NCBI GenBank assembly: GCA_934359255.1 | Contig: CAKRLG010000028.1 | Span: forward strand, 1-24,766 | DNA: 24,766 nt | Source: an uncultured Ruminococcus sp. | Lineage (GTDB): Bacteria; Bacillota; Clostridia; Lachnospirales; Lachnospiraceae | Reading direction: 5' to 3' | In this document: piece after piece, positions 13,794 to 21,838 of the stretch | How the letters are laid out: each line of letters begins with the position of its first letter | Numbering within the stretch: the stretch's first letter is position 1 | The notes under the pieces: generated by a model | The model's database searches: none | What the model saw: the letters and a program-made list of their open reading frames with translations, nothing else | What the model was told of the DNA's origin: nothing | Program-made: the position numbers and the translations under genes

Positions 13794-15608
13794 TCATTCT
13801 ATTTCTTCCGGCTCCATGCTCAGCACGTGCTCTTCACCTTTGTCGGCGATATCATATTTCTTTTTATACTCGCTGAAGTATGTGTAATATTCAAAACTGT
13901 CAGTCGGATAGATCTTACTGTCGCGGATATGCATATCCGGATCTTGTTCGCCACTCTTCATCAGAGCTACCATGGCACTTGCACAATGGGATGCAATTCG
14001 TCCAAAGCTATTCAGGATGTCGTTAAATACGGTTCCCTCTTCCAGCCCGCAATTGCCATTGCTCAGTCGTTCCACATGGTGCATCTTCAGCTCGTCACAC
14101 AGATGTGTGATAACCACACCGAGAGGAGCTACCCTCTGTGCTGCCTCTTTATCATCATTCAGAAAAGCGTTGCATGTAATGTTGATTTCTTCGCGTACCG
14201 CTTCCATAACGATATTCAGCTCATTCCATGCTGCCGGTGAAAAGTCTGTGTGATTGTCATGCATCTCATTGGACATATGCGCAATATAAGAAGCATGGTC
14301 TCCAATACGCTCAAAGTCACCGATCGTGTGCAGATACAGAGATACCTGACGGGTCTGAACCGTGTTCATCTCACGCTTGGTCAGCTGAATCAGATATTCT
14401 CCCAAACGGCTTTCATATTTGTCAATCAGATCTTCTTTTCTCTGTACTTTATCAAACTTATCCTGCTGATATTCATTCAACAGATTCATGGCTCTGTTGA
14501 CATTCTTGCGAAGTTTCTTTGCCATGCCGTTCATCGCACGGTGACACTGTGCGATTGCCAGTGCCGGATAGTTCAGCAGACGTTCCTCTAACAGATCAAA
14601 ATCTGCTTCGTCTTCCAGTTCTTCCGCACTGTCTTTTACCAGGATACATACCAGCTTCTCGAGTTTCGGAATAAACGGGAACAGCACTACTACAGTTGCC
14701 ACACGGAATACTGTATTTAACAGTGCGATAGATACCGGTGTCATCACCATATCTGTAAAGGTAAAGTGAACAAACGCGTTGACCGTATAGAAGATGATCG
14801 ACCACATGATCAGACCGAACAGGTCGTTCAGCAGATAAACCAGTGCGGTTCTTTTTCCGTTTTTATTGGCGCCGATCGCAGAGATCAGAACCGGACAGGC
14901 TGCACCAACACCGATTCCCAGTACGATAGGGAAGGCACTTGCAAATGTTAAGAGACCGGTAACGGAAAGTGCCTGCAGCACACCGACGGTGGCAGATGCA
15001 CTCTGTAAAACTGCTGTAAACAGGATACCTACCAGAATACCTGCCAGCGGGTTGGAAAACATCGTCAGCATCTTGATAAAGGTAGGATTTTCACGCAGCG
15101 GAGAAACCGCTCCACTCATCATCTGCATACCTGTCATCAGAATGGCAAAACCAAGCATGATATTTCCAATATTCTTATGTACGGAACGTTTGCAGAACAT
15201 ACGGAAAATAATACCAATTACAGCTACAACGGCAGAAATCGTCGCAGTAGAAAAGATACTTGCGATTCCGCCACCGCTTCCTCCAATATAAGAAAGACAC
15301 AGGATCCAGCCGGTAATACTGGTTCCGATATTGGCACCCATGATGATACCGATCGCCTGCTTCAGCTTCATCATACCGGAGTTTACAAAACCGATGACCA
15401 TGACCGTCGTGGCGGATGATGACTGAATCACACTGGTAACACCCGTACCAAGAGCTACTCCTTTCAACGGTGTATTTGTCATTCGATATAAGAAGGCTTC
15501 CAGTTTGTTACCTGCCACCATCTTCAAGCCATCGCCCATCAAAGACATTCCAAACAAAAATAATGCTACACCGCATAGCAAAGACAAAATCATTGAAAAA
15601 ATTGCCAT
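13794..15608 (-). CDS. Na/Pi-cotransporter family protein with PhoU-like tail
   Basis: 604 residues. Two inverted-repeat halves carry the family's signature motifs QSSSATT (62-68) and QSASATVG (202-209), which form the sodium and phosphate site; roughly eight membrane segments lie in 5-330. From about 365 to 560 a helical PhoU-like domain follows (HRAMNGMAKKL, IGDFERIGDHASYIA), and the tail is acidic. NptA/YjbB-like proteins of this build move inorganic phosphate; transport direction cannot be read here. GAGGAG stands before the ATG at 15608; the frame extends 17 codons upstream past this site and that part is rejected. Single gene with promoter at 15729-15757 and its own terminator. Confidence 0.88.
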   Translation of the reverse strand: MAIFSMILSLLCGVALFLFGMSLMGDGLKMVAGNKLEAFLYRMTNTPLKGVALGTGVTSVIQSSSATTVMVIGFVNSGMMKLKQAIGIIMGANIGTSITGWILCLSYIGGSGGGIASIFSTATISAVVAVIGIIFRMFCKRSVHKNIGNIMLGFAILMTGMQMMSGAVSPLRENPTFIKMLTMFSNPLAGILVGILFTAVLQSASATVGVLQALSVTGLLTFASAFPIVLGIGVGAACPVLISAIGANKNGKRTALVYLLNDLFGLIMWSIIFYTVNAFVHFTFTDMVMTPVSIALLNTVFRVATVVVLFPFIPKLEKLVCILVKDSAEELEDEADFDLLEERLLNYPALAIAQCHRAMNGMAKKLRKNVNRAMNLLNEYQQDKFDKVQRKEDLIDKYESRLGEYLIQLTKREMNTVQTRQVSLYLHTIGDFERIGDHASYIAHMSNEMHDNHTDFSPAAWNELNIVMEAVREEINITCNAFLNDDKEAAQRVAPLGVVITHLCDELKMHHVERLSNGNCGLEEGTVFNDILNSFGRIASHCASAMVALMKSGEQDPDMHIRDSKIYPTDSFEYYTYFSEYKKKYDIADKGEEHVLSMEPEEIE

Positions 15609-15728
15609 ATTTTTCTCCTCTGTTGTCTGACATCCCGGATCTGTTTCCGGAATGGACACATTCTAAATTTGGTTTCTTTTTACTTTTGTTTTACTTCTTA
15701 TTTTCTTTTTCTTAACATTTCCTTTCTT

Positions 15729-15757
15729 ATTATGCCATGTTGACGTCATGATTACAA
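15729..15757 (-). promoter_or_regulatory. Promoter of the Na/Pi-cotransporter-like gene
   Basis: On the minus strand TTGTAA (15757-15752), 17-base spacer, CATAAT (15734-15729). The spacer contains the 8-base palindrome TGACGTCA (15741-15748). It gives a purine-rich leader of about 115 bases. Confidence 0.5.
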
Positions 15758-15944
15758 TGTTTGATTGTTTTCCTACGTGATTTTTATCATCCCGTCAAAA
15801 ATGCGCCGTTTTTTTTGTGTAAATTTCAGCAATTTTCCAACTATTTTCTCTATTGACATGCTTGTGCGTACCTTTGAGTAAATTCCGACATTTTTTGTTA
15901 AATTTTTAACGTCGCAGTGTACCTCTCAGCTGTGAGTTACCCTC

Positions 15945-15993
15945 ATAAAAAACGATGTTTCATTCTCCTTTTTCAGAAGTTATGAAACATCGT
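15945..15993 (-). terminator. Hairpin with T-run, probable terminator
   Basis: ACGATGTTTCAT (15952-15963) and ATGAAACATCGT (15982-15993) pair perfectly over 12 bases; on the minus strand the stem is followed by TTTTTTATG. It lies about 110 bases past the glycosylase stop. The rest of 15,758-16,099 shows nothing else firm. Confidence 0.7.
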
Positions 15994-16099
15994 CATAGTT
16001 TTACAGATTCAGCCGGATATCCACTGTAAGTTTTTCTTCTATAATTAATAAACCTTTTGCAATGTCTTTCTCTTTTTAAAATATATTTTGACCCAGATC

Positions 16100-16597
16100 T
16101 CAGACTTCCAAAATCGTACTGCTCCAGATCTCTGTCAGTTTCTCCAGGGAATACGCTGCATTGGCAGGGCTTGTGGACGGCAGTTCTTCCATCGGAAGGT
16201 TCAGTTCCTTATCCTGATACTTCCTGTAAAGTTTTCCTGCTGTTTTTCCGTTGGTGTAAATCTTCCGGATCTGCGACTCCGCCACGATTTTCCCAAGATC
16301 TGCCGGAACCACATCTTTGATGCTGCTGTCACTTGATCCGATGATACTGCATTGTTCGATCACATCGTACACGGCAACACCCCGCCGAAGAAGCATCTCT
16401 TTTTTCTCTTCTACAGTCTGTGGTTCCTCTTCTTTTAATACCGCTGCCAGTACCTTCCAGAACCGGTTCCGTGGATGCCCGTAGAAAAATGCCTGTTCTC
16501 TCGATTTTACAGACGGAAAACTTCCCAGGATAAGGATTTGTGACCTGCTGTTATACACCGGACCGAATCCATGGCTGATATTTTGATATTCTTTCAT
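16100..16597 (-). CDS. DNA-deoxyinosine glycosylase (UDG superfamily)
   Basis: 165 residues of the uracil-DNA-glycosylase superfamily, hypoxanthine/deoxyinosine branch. It starts with HGFGPVYN, then ILGSFPSVKS (motif 1) and FYGHPRNRFWKVL (substrate pocket with the Asn), followed by VAVYDVIEQC and SIKDV; the C-terminal STSPANA block replaces the usual motif 2. It removes deaminated bases such as hypoxanthine from DNA and opens base-excision repair. Start: ATG at 16597 behind GAGGAG; an extra ten codons upstream are rejected. It lies downstream of the MFS gene but behind that gene's terminator, so it is probably its own unit. Confidence 0.85.
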   Translation of the reverse strand: MKEYQNISHGFGPVYNSRSQILILGSFPSVKSREQAFFYGHPRNRFWKVLAAVLKEEEPQTVEEKKEMLLRRGVAVYDVIEQCSIIGSSDSSIKDVVPADLGKIVAESQIRKIYTNGKTAGKLYRKYQDKELNLPMEELPSTSPANAAYSLEKLTEIWSSTILEV

Positions 16598-16630
16598 ATA
16601 TCCACTCCTCTTTTTCTTATAAACCACCTA

Positions 16631-16676
16631 AAAATAAGGGAATCTCCACCAAACAAGGTGAATCTTCCCTTATTTT
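16631..16676 (-). terminator. Terminator of the MFS transporter gene
   Basis: AAAATAAGGGAA (16631-16642) pairs with TTCCCTTATTTT (16665-16676), and an inner CACC/GGTG stem caps the loop. On the minus strand TTATTTTTAGG marks the T-run. It begins 11 bases past the MFS stop codon. Confidence 0.85.
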
Positions 16677-16687
16677 CTCATTATTTT

Positions 16688-17872
16688 TTATTTCGTCACC
16701 CGTTTCTTCCCGGACAGCACCGTTCCCGCGATCAGTAACACCGGAAATACAATCGCTGCGAAGATTCCTTTTTTCAGATCTTCGGAAAACATGCTGGATA
16801 CATAGCCGACCAGTGTCGGACCGCCGGAGCAGCCGAGGTCACCGCCGAGGGCTAACAATGCAAACATAGCGGTTCCACCGTTTCGCATGACCGCAGCTGC
16901 CTTGCTGAAGCTTCCCGGCCACATAATTCCTACGGACAGACCACAGATCGCACATCCCAGCAGGGACAGCTGTGGAAGCGGAGACAGGGAAATCATCAGA
17001 TAAGAGGCTATACAAAGAAGACCGCTGCCCACCATGAATTTATCCAGATCGATTTTATCACCGAATTTTCCATAAAAGGCTCTGGCACTTCCCATCAGGA
17101 TCGCGAAAGCCATCGGTCCTGCCAGATCGCCGATCGCTTTGCTTACTCCCAGACCTTTTTCCGCGAAAGTGGACGCCCACTGGCTGACCGCCTGCTCACT
17201 GGCTCCGGCACAAACCATCATCAATAACAGGATCCAGAACATTTTCTCCCTGCATAGGTCAAGAATCGTCATTCCCGTTTCTCCCTCTTCTACCAGAGGA
17301 GCAATTGGTGCTTTTGTAAAAATCAGTCCGTTCACGATCGGGATGATCGCCCAGACACACGCAAGAATCTTCCAGTTTTCAATCCCGAAAATTTTAAAAA
17401 AGCAGGTGGATATCAGTACGACTGCCACATGTCCCCAGCAGTAAAACGAATGTAACAGACTCATCGCTTTTTCTTTGTTGTCTGTCGGGCAGCTCTCCAT
17501 GATCGGACTGATCAGTACTTCGATCAGACCGCCACCGATCGCATAGATCATAACAGACAATAGAATTCCTGTATACGCATCCGGTAAAAGATTGGGCAGT
17601 ACGACCAGTCCGATCAGTCCCAGCGCGGATGCCGCATGTGCGATCACAATGGATACCCGGTAGCCGATCTTATCAACAAATCCGGCAGATAACAGATCCA
17701 CAATCAGCTGAACACCAAAGTTGAGTGTGATCAGCATGGTGATCTTACCAAGCGGAATCCCATAGGTTTTTTCAAAGGTTAAAAATAACAACGGTACAAA
17801 GTTATTGACCACCGCCTGCACCACATAGCCGATAAAACAGGCATATATGGTTTTCTGATACTTATCTTTCAT
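16688..17872 (-). CDS. MFS transporter, sugar/drug-type
   Basis: A 394-residue major facilitator with about 12 membrane segments in two halves and a cytoplasmic loop near 190-205 (PLVEEGETG). Motif A-like DKIGYR appears between segments 2 and 3, and a GKFGD-type repeat in the second half. It resembles the FucP/YfkF-like group of bacterial MFS proteins; the substrate cannot be told. GGGAGG precedes ATG at 17872; the 20 extra upstream codons overlap that site and are rejected. A TATAAT box lies about 60 bases upstream. Single-gene unit with its own terminator. Confidence 0.85.
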   Translation of the reverse strand: MKDKYQKTIYACFIGYVVQAVVNNFVPLLFLTFEKTYGIPLGKITMLITLNFGVQLIVDLLSAGFVDKIGYRVSIVIAHAASALGLIGLVVLPNLLPDAYTGILLSVMIYAIGGGLIEVLISPIMESCPTDNKEKAMSLLHSFYCWGHVAVVLISTCFFKIFGIENWKILACVWAIIPIVNGLIFTKAPIAPLVEEGETGMTILDLCREKMFWILLLMMVCAGASEQAVSQWASTFAEKGLGVSKAIGDLAGPMAFAILMGSARAFYGKFGDKIDLDKFMVGSGLLCIASYLMISLSPLPQLSLLGCAICGLSVGIMWPGSFSKAAAVMRNGGTAMFALLALGGDLGCSGGPTLVGYVSSMFSEDLKKGIFAAIVFPVLLIAGTVLSGKKRVTK

Positions 17873-18002
17873 CACTTTCCTCCCATGTACGCCCCGTTTT
17901 CCGGAGCATAGCCTGTTTATATTATATATCATCCTGTGTCGTTTGTAATTGCATTTTTTTCGCTTCTTTTTGTACTATATCACACTTTTTTACCAGTTAG
18001 GT

Positions 18003-18443
18003 TTATAAAAGCATTTCAAAACCATAGCAGGATTTTTCGAATCCATAATGTTCATAGAATCCATGTGCCGCCGTTCTGGGAAGACCGGAATCCAACGTAA
18101 TCGCTTTACACCCTCTCTCCCGTGCCTCATTGCTTACAAAATCCAGTAATTTTTTTCCATATCCTTTTCCCCTGTCTTCTTCTCTGGTGATCAAACTGGA
18201 TACATAGCAGGTCAGTCCGGACATCCAGAAGGTCTGAAAATAATCCCCATGACAAAATCCACGGCAGACCCCGTTTTCTTCATATAACCACGCAAAACTG
18301 TTCTCATCATCCAGTACTTTCTGATATACCTGCCTGACGGTTGCTTCCTCATATGTATTATACGTCCACAATGCTTTCACGAATTCATAAACTACCGGGA
18401 AATCTTTCTCTGTTGCTTTTCTGATATGTTCTTTCTGTGTCAT
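18003..18443 (-). CDS. GNAT-family N-acetyltransferase
   Basis: 146 residues of the GCN5-related acetyltransferase fold. The acetyl-CoA loop is REEDRGKGYGKKLL (R-x2-G-x-G type) near the middle, and the closing HGFYEHYGFEK block is typical. The substrate is unknown. AGGAG lies 8 bases before the ATG at 18443; a GTG three codons upstream overlaps that site. A TATAAT box on the minus strand at 18527-18522 is the likely -10. Confidence 0.85.
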   Translation of the reverse strand: MTQKEHIRKATEKDFPVVYEFVKALWTYNTYEEATVRQVYQKVLDDENSFAWLYEENGVCRGFCHGDYFQTFWMSGLTCYVSSLITREEDRGKGYGKKLLDFVSNEARERGCKAITLDSGLPRTAAHGFYEHYGFEKSCYGFEMLL

Positions 18444-18562
18444 ATCGTTCACTCCTTTTCTTCACCTGCAAATCTGATACTTCTGTGAATCCTCTGACAC
18501 TTTTCTTACACATATTCCCTCATTATACTTCCGGACTGCTTCTTTTGTTATTCATTCATCCT

Positions 18563-19495
18563 TTAGCTGAGATAGCTTCTGATTGCAGCCTCCTGCAGCC
18601 CTTCCCCGATCACGATCAGGATCTCCTGTCCTTCTTTGATCGGCTGTTTTTGCAGTTCATGGCGGGTTGCATTGACCTCGATCCAGCTGCCATCTTTCTC
18701 CTGCATAAATCCTTTGATCCGGAAAACTTCTCCACAGGACGAATCTGCAAAGATTTTTTTCATCCCTGCAAGAATTTTCTCCACCGGCATCTGACGTTCC
18801 ATCACATACACCGTGTCAAAACTGTTTTCTTCTGTAAAATCCATTTTCTGATAATTTTCCTGCACATAACCGCACTGCTGAAGCTTTGCAAAATCCTCAT
18901 CCGTGAGCGCCAGACTGCCTTTTCGGATGATTTCCTGATCCAGTCTGCGACCGCAGCGTACCTTTTCCAGTGCTCTGTTCAGATGTGTGATCGTTACCTT
19001 GATTTCTTCCTCCGTTGCCTCTTCTGCCCGGCTCAACACAACCGCACCCGCATGTGCTGCCTCCGAAGCCAGCAGATACTCAGACATCTCCGAAAGTTCC
19101 AGCTCCAGCTTTGCGTTGACTACAGTAATCACATTTCCGATCTGATACCACCGATCCAGCGGTTCGTCCCGCAGCACATCAAAGAATTCATCCACATCGT
19201 ATACACCGGATGGTTCCACCAGTACACGGTCGTAGCCGCACATTCCCATCGCGATCAGTTTCGTGCGAAATCTCCTCCGGTGTGTTTCCCTGTCGCATCC
19301 ACCGGCGATCATTTCCAGCTCACACTTATCCCCCATCAGTTCCTGCAATAATAACATATCCACATTGACCGCACCAAAATCATTTTCCAGGATCCCGATG
19401 TTCATCCCCTGGTCCATCAGGTATTTTGCATATCGTTTGATAAATGTCGTTTTTCCCGAGCCTAAGAATCCGGTGATAAGATCAATTGTAACCAT
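18563..19495 (-). CDS. G3E-family (CobW-like) GTPase, variant
   Basis: 310 residues. Walker A GFLGSGKTT at 9-17, ENDFG at 37-41 and EPSG at 94-97 place it in the G3E/CobW class of metal-insertion and metallochaperone GTPases. Two usual marks are changed: the CxCC metal motif after GG is GGCDRETHRRR (one Cys only), and the NKxD guanine-specificity motif reads LSRAEEA. The C-terminal part (about 215-310) is CobW_C-like. So nucleotide specificity and metal use may differ from COG0523 proteins. It starts 11 bases after the nitroreductase stop and forms an operon with it. Partner protein unknown. Confidence 0.8.
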   Translation of the reverse strand: MVTIDLITGFLGSGKTTFIKRYAKYLMDQGMNIGILENDFGAVNVDMLLLQELMGDKCELEMIAGGCDRETHRRRFRTKLIAMGMCGYDRVLVEPSGVYDVDEFFDVLRDEPLDRWYQIGNVITVVNAKLELELSEMSEYLLASEAAHAGAVVLSRAEEATEEEIKVTITHLNRALEKVRCGRRLDQEIIRKGSLALTDEDFAKLQQCGYVQENYQKMDFTEENSFDTVYVMERQMPVEKILAGMKKIFADSSCGEVFRIKGFMQEKDGSWIEVNATRHELQKQPIKEGQEILIVIGEGLQEAAIRSYLS

Positions 19496-19506
19496 ATTTT
19501 CTCACC

Positions 19507-20007
19507 TTACCCTCTTGTCACACGATGGATCCGGGTTTCATCATATCGATCCTGCTGGGTTCTCTCTTCTGCAGGATATCCCAGTGCGAAGATACCGAAG
19601 GCCCTCTGACTTTCCGGAATACCGATGATTTTTTCCACTTCTTCCATCCGGTCTTCTAACGGTGCGATTCCCATCCAGACGCCGCCAAGTCCCACTTCAT
19701 CGGTGGCAAGCCACATATTTTCCATACAGATACTCAGGTCAATCTGTGCGTACGCCGGTGCAGTACATTCTTTCCGATAAGCGGTAACGATCGCCATCGG
19801 TGCTTTTGCAGTGAGTTTTGCGTATGGTGTTGTCTCAGAAAGTTCTTCTAAAATCTCCGGATCTTCCACAATGTAAAATTCCCACGGCTGCTGGTTACAA
19901 GCAGATGGTGCTGCCATGGATGCCCTCAGAATATAATCCAGTTTTTCCGGTTCTACCTTTTTCTCCTGATATTTTCGAATACTGACTCTGTGAAATAAAT
20001 CTGCCAT
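19507..20007 (-). CDS. Nitroreductase-family FMN oxidoreductase
   Basis: 166 residues. HRVSIRKYQ at the N-terminus (S9, R11) and PSACNQQPWEF bind FMN; GLGGVWMGIAP near residue 110 is the second cofactor motif, and LGYPAEE closes the fold. Family members are dimeric, NAD(P)H-dependent and reduce nitro compounds, quinones or flavins; the true substrate is not known. The ATG at 20007 follows GGGAGGAAAA; the in-frame ATG seven codons upstream is rejected. First gene of a two-gene unit with the variant GTPase. Confidence 0.88.
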   Translation of the reverse strand: MADLFHRVSIRKYQEKKVEPEKLDYILRASMAAPSACNQQPWEFYIVEDPEILEELSETTPYAKLTAKAPMAIVTAYRKECTAPAYAQIDLSICMENMWLATDEVGLGGVWMGIAPLEDRMEEVEKIIGIPESQRAFGIFALGYPAEERTQQDRYDETRIHRVTRG

Positions 20008-20045
20008 TATTTTTTCCTCCCATATCATCGTTTTATATATCCATT

Positions 20046-20074
20046 ATCTTATCATTTTTCCGTATATTTTCCAA
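20046..20074 (-). promoter_or_regulatory. Promoter of the nitroreductase-GTPase operon
   Basis: On the minus strand TTGGAA (20074-20069), 17-base spacer, TAAGAT (20051-20046); transcription starts about 35 bases before the nitroreductase ATG. Confidence 0.5.
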
Positions 20075-20106
20075 ATCATTTTCGCTACAGTCCTATTTTA
20101 GATGAT

Positions 20107-20154
20107 AATTCTGTTACTCCGCACCCAGTAACACGCTGCGCAATGCACAGAATT
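20107..20154 (+). repeat. Dispersed repeat family 2, copy C
   Basis: Bounded by AATTCTGT (20107-20114) and ACAGAATT (20147-20154), with inner hairpin GTTACT/AGTAAC and the core CCCAGTAACAC followed by an AATGCA-type tail. The core recurs at 23398-23408. Both copies lie 150-210 bases before a plus-strand gene. Confidence 0.55.
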
Positions 20155-20208
20155 TTTTATTTATATTCATTAAAAATCATTGCGAAATTTTGGTACTTTT
20201 TAACTGTA

Positions 20209-20237
20209 TTGCCTGTCCATTTATTTTCCGATATAAT
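20209..20237 (+). promoter_or_regulatory. Promoter of the MATE gene
   Basis: TTGCCT (20209-20214), 17-base spacer, TATAAT (20232-20237). Transcription would start near 20244, giving a leader of about 70 bases. Confidence 0.7.
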
Positions 20238-20246
20238 AGATAGCAG

Positions 20247-20274
20247 TAAGGGTCAATCACAGCTTTGACCCTTA
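20247..20274 (+). promoter_or_regulatory. Inverted repeat at the transcription start of the MATE gene
   Basis: TAAGGGTCAA (20247-20256) and TTGACCCTTA (20265-20274) are perfect 10-base arms around an 8-base loop, starting about three bases past the predicted start of transcription. It may be an operator for a regulator of the exporter, or a 5' hairpin that protects the mRNA. No T-run follows. Confidence 0.55.
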
Positions 20275-20312
20275 TCTCTATGTAAACAGCTATAATTAAA
20301 GGAGGTTCCACA

Positions 20313-21644
20313 ATGGAAAATGAAATTTTTGAAAAGGCTCCCGTGCCGAAAGCCTTTTTTACGATGGCACTCCCCGTGGTGTTCAGTATGGTAATCTCAC
20401 TGGTCTATAATATGGTAGATACTTTCTTTATCGCCCGTACCGGCAACACCAATCTTGTGGCAGGTGTCTCTCTCGGCGCACCTATTTTTACCCTGCTGAT
20501 CGCCCTCGGTGATATCTTCGGACTCGGTGGAAGTTCCGTGATCTCCCGTCTCTTCGGAGAAAAAAAAGACGCGGACGGAAAACGGCTCAGCGTCTTCTGT
20601 TTTTATGGTGCGATCCTGTGCGGAATCGTGATTGCTGCTCTTATGCTGCTGTTTCGCCAGCCAATCCTCGGACTTCTTGGTGCTGACGCAGATACTTATA
20701 CCTACGCTTCCCAATACTATACCTGGCTGGTGCTTGGTGCTCCGTTTATTATTGTGGCACTGACTCCGTCGAACCTGCTTCGTACCGAAGGATTTGCCAA
20801 AGCTTCCATGATCGGTACGATTCTGGGATCTGTCGTCAATATCATTCTGGATCCTATCTTTATCTCGGTTCTTGGATTCGGCGCTGCCGGTGCGGCGATT
20901 GCTACAGTCATTGGAAATATCTGTTCTGATATTTTCTTTGTCTGGTTTTTGCTGAACCGCAGCAAACGACTTTCTGTCAAGCCTGCCGGATTCTACATCC
21001 GTAAAGACGAACTGATTCAGATCTTTGCCATTGGTATTCCGGCTTCCATCACCAACCTGATGCAGAGTCTCGGCATAGCTCTTACGAATCGCTCTCTGCT
21101 GCCTTACGGAAATGACCGTGTTGCAGCTATGGGAATCGTCATGAAAGTCAATATGATCGCCGTACTGATCCTTGTCGGATTTGCCTTCGGCGGACAGCCG
21201 CTGATTGGCTATAACTACGGGGCTAAAAATCACCGCCGACTGAAAGAAATCCTCTCTTTCGCCTACAAATTTGAGTGTGGTCTTGCCTTTCTTCTGACCG
21301 TTGTTCTTTCTCTGGCAGCCCGTCCGATGATCCGAATCTTTATGAAGGATACCACGGTCGTCTCTCTTGGCGTTCCGATGCTCCGGATGCAGCTACTGGG
21401 TATGGTATTCGTGGCAGTTGTCCTGATCACCACCTGTACGTTCCAGTCCGCAGGTATGGCAAGAAATGCGTTCCTGTTATCCATCAGCCGCCAGGGTGTG
21501 ATTTTCGCCATTGTACTTACGATTGCTTCCCATACGGTCGGATATCAGGGAATCCTGCTGTCGCAGGCAATCTCAGATCTGTTGACTGCTGTACTTGCTA
21601 TCATCCTTTATCGGACGAGTGTTGCGAAAGAACTGCGTTCCTGA
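20313..21644 (+). CDS. MATE-family multidrug efflux transporter
   Basis: 443 residues with about 12 membrane segments in two MatE halves; the opening KAFFTMALPVVFSMVISLVY and the VDTFFIAR motif after segment 1 are typical of MATE (NorM/DinF-like) exporters, which push cationic drugs or metabolites out with Na+ or H+. GGQPLIGYNYGA at the start of the second half is the family's conserved loop. AAAGGAGG lies 7-8 bases before the ATG. Single gene with its own promoter and the bidirectional terminator at 21726-21780. Substrate not known. Confidence 0.92.
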   Translation: MENEIFEKAPVPKAFFTMALPVVFSMVISLVYNMVDTFFIARTGNTNLVAGVSLGAPIFTLLIALGDIFGLGGSSVISRLFGEKKDADGKRLSVFCFYGAILCGIVIAALMLLFRQPILGLLGADADTYTYASQYYTWLVLGAPFIIVALTPSNLLRTEGFAKASMIGTILGSVVNIILDPIFISVLGFGAAGAAIATVIGNICSDIFFVWFLLNRSKRLSVKPAGFYIRKDELIQIFAIGIPASITNLMQSLGIALTNRSLLPYGNDRVAAMGIVMKVNMIAVLILVGFAFGGQPLIGYNYGAKNHRRLKEILSFAYKFECGLAFLLTVVLSLAARPMIRIFMKDTTVVSLGVPMLRMQLLGMVFVAVVLITTCTFQSAGMARNAFLLSISRQGVIFAIVLTIASHTVGYQGILLSQAISDLLTAVLAIILYRTSVAKELRS

Positions 21645-21658
21645 GAAAATTATAAGTA

Positions 21659-21710
21659 TCGTAACCGTTCAATACCTCACAGAATATGACCTACTGAATA
21701 GTTACAAACT
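21659..21710 (+). repeat. Dispersed repeat family 1, copy B
   Basis: Begins CGTAACCGTTCAATACC and ends CTACTGAATAGTTAC, matching the reverse complement of copy A at 13593-13643 with a changed middle. It lies between the MATE stop codon and its terminator. Confidence 0.55.
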
Positions 21711-21725
21711 ATCATTCTTAAACAT

Positions 21726-21780
21726 AAAAAGTTCGAATCCATCTGTTGTACAACAACTTATGAATTCGAACTTTTTATAT
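21726..21780. terminator. Bidirectional terminator between MATE and NSS genes
   Basis: AAAAAGTTCGAAT (21726-21738) pairs perfectly with ATTCGAACTTTTT (21764-21776); T-runs on both strands, with an inner TTGTACAA palindrome in the loop. It serves the convergent MATE (+) and transporter (-) genes. Confidence 0.85.
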
Positions 21781-21838
21781 TTTGTTACCGAACTGTTCTG
21801 TACTTATCGTACCGACACAATCCTTTCTTGAGCATACT

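Noticed and set aside
18437..19351. 304-codon plus ORF
   Set aside because: Antisense shadow of the variant GTPase and the gap after it; no ribosome binding site.
20238..20312. Riboswitch in the MATE leader
   Set aside because: A single simple hairpin and a leader of only about 70 bases; no guanidine- or preQ1-type motif was seen.
20397..21233. 278-codon minus ORF
   Set aside because: Antisense shadow of the MATE gene; charged low-complexity translation.
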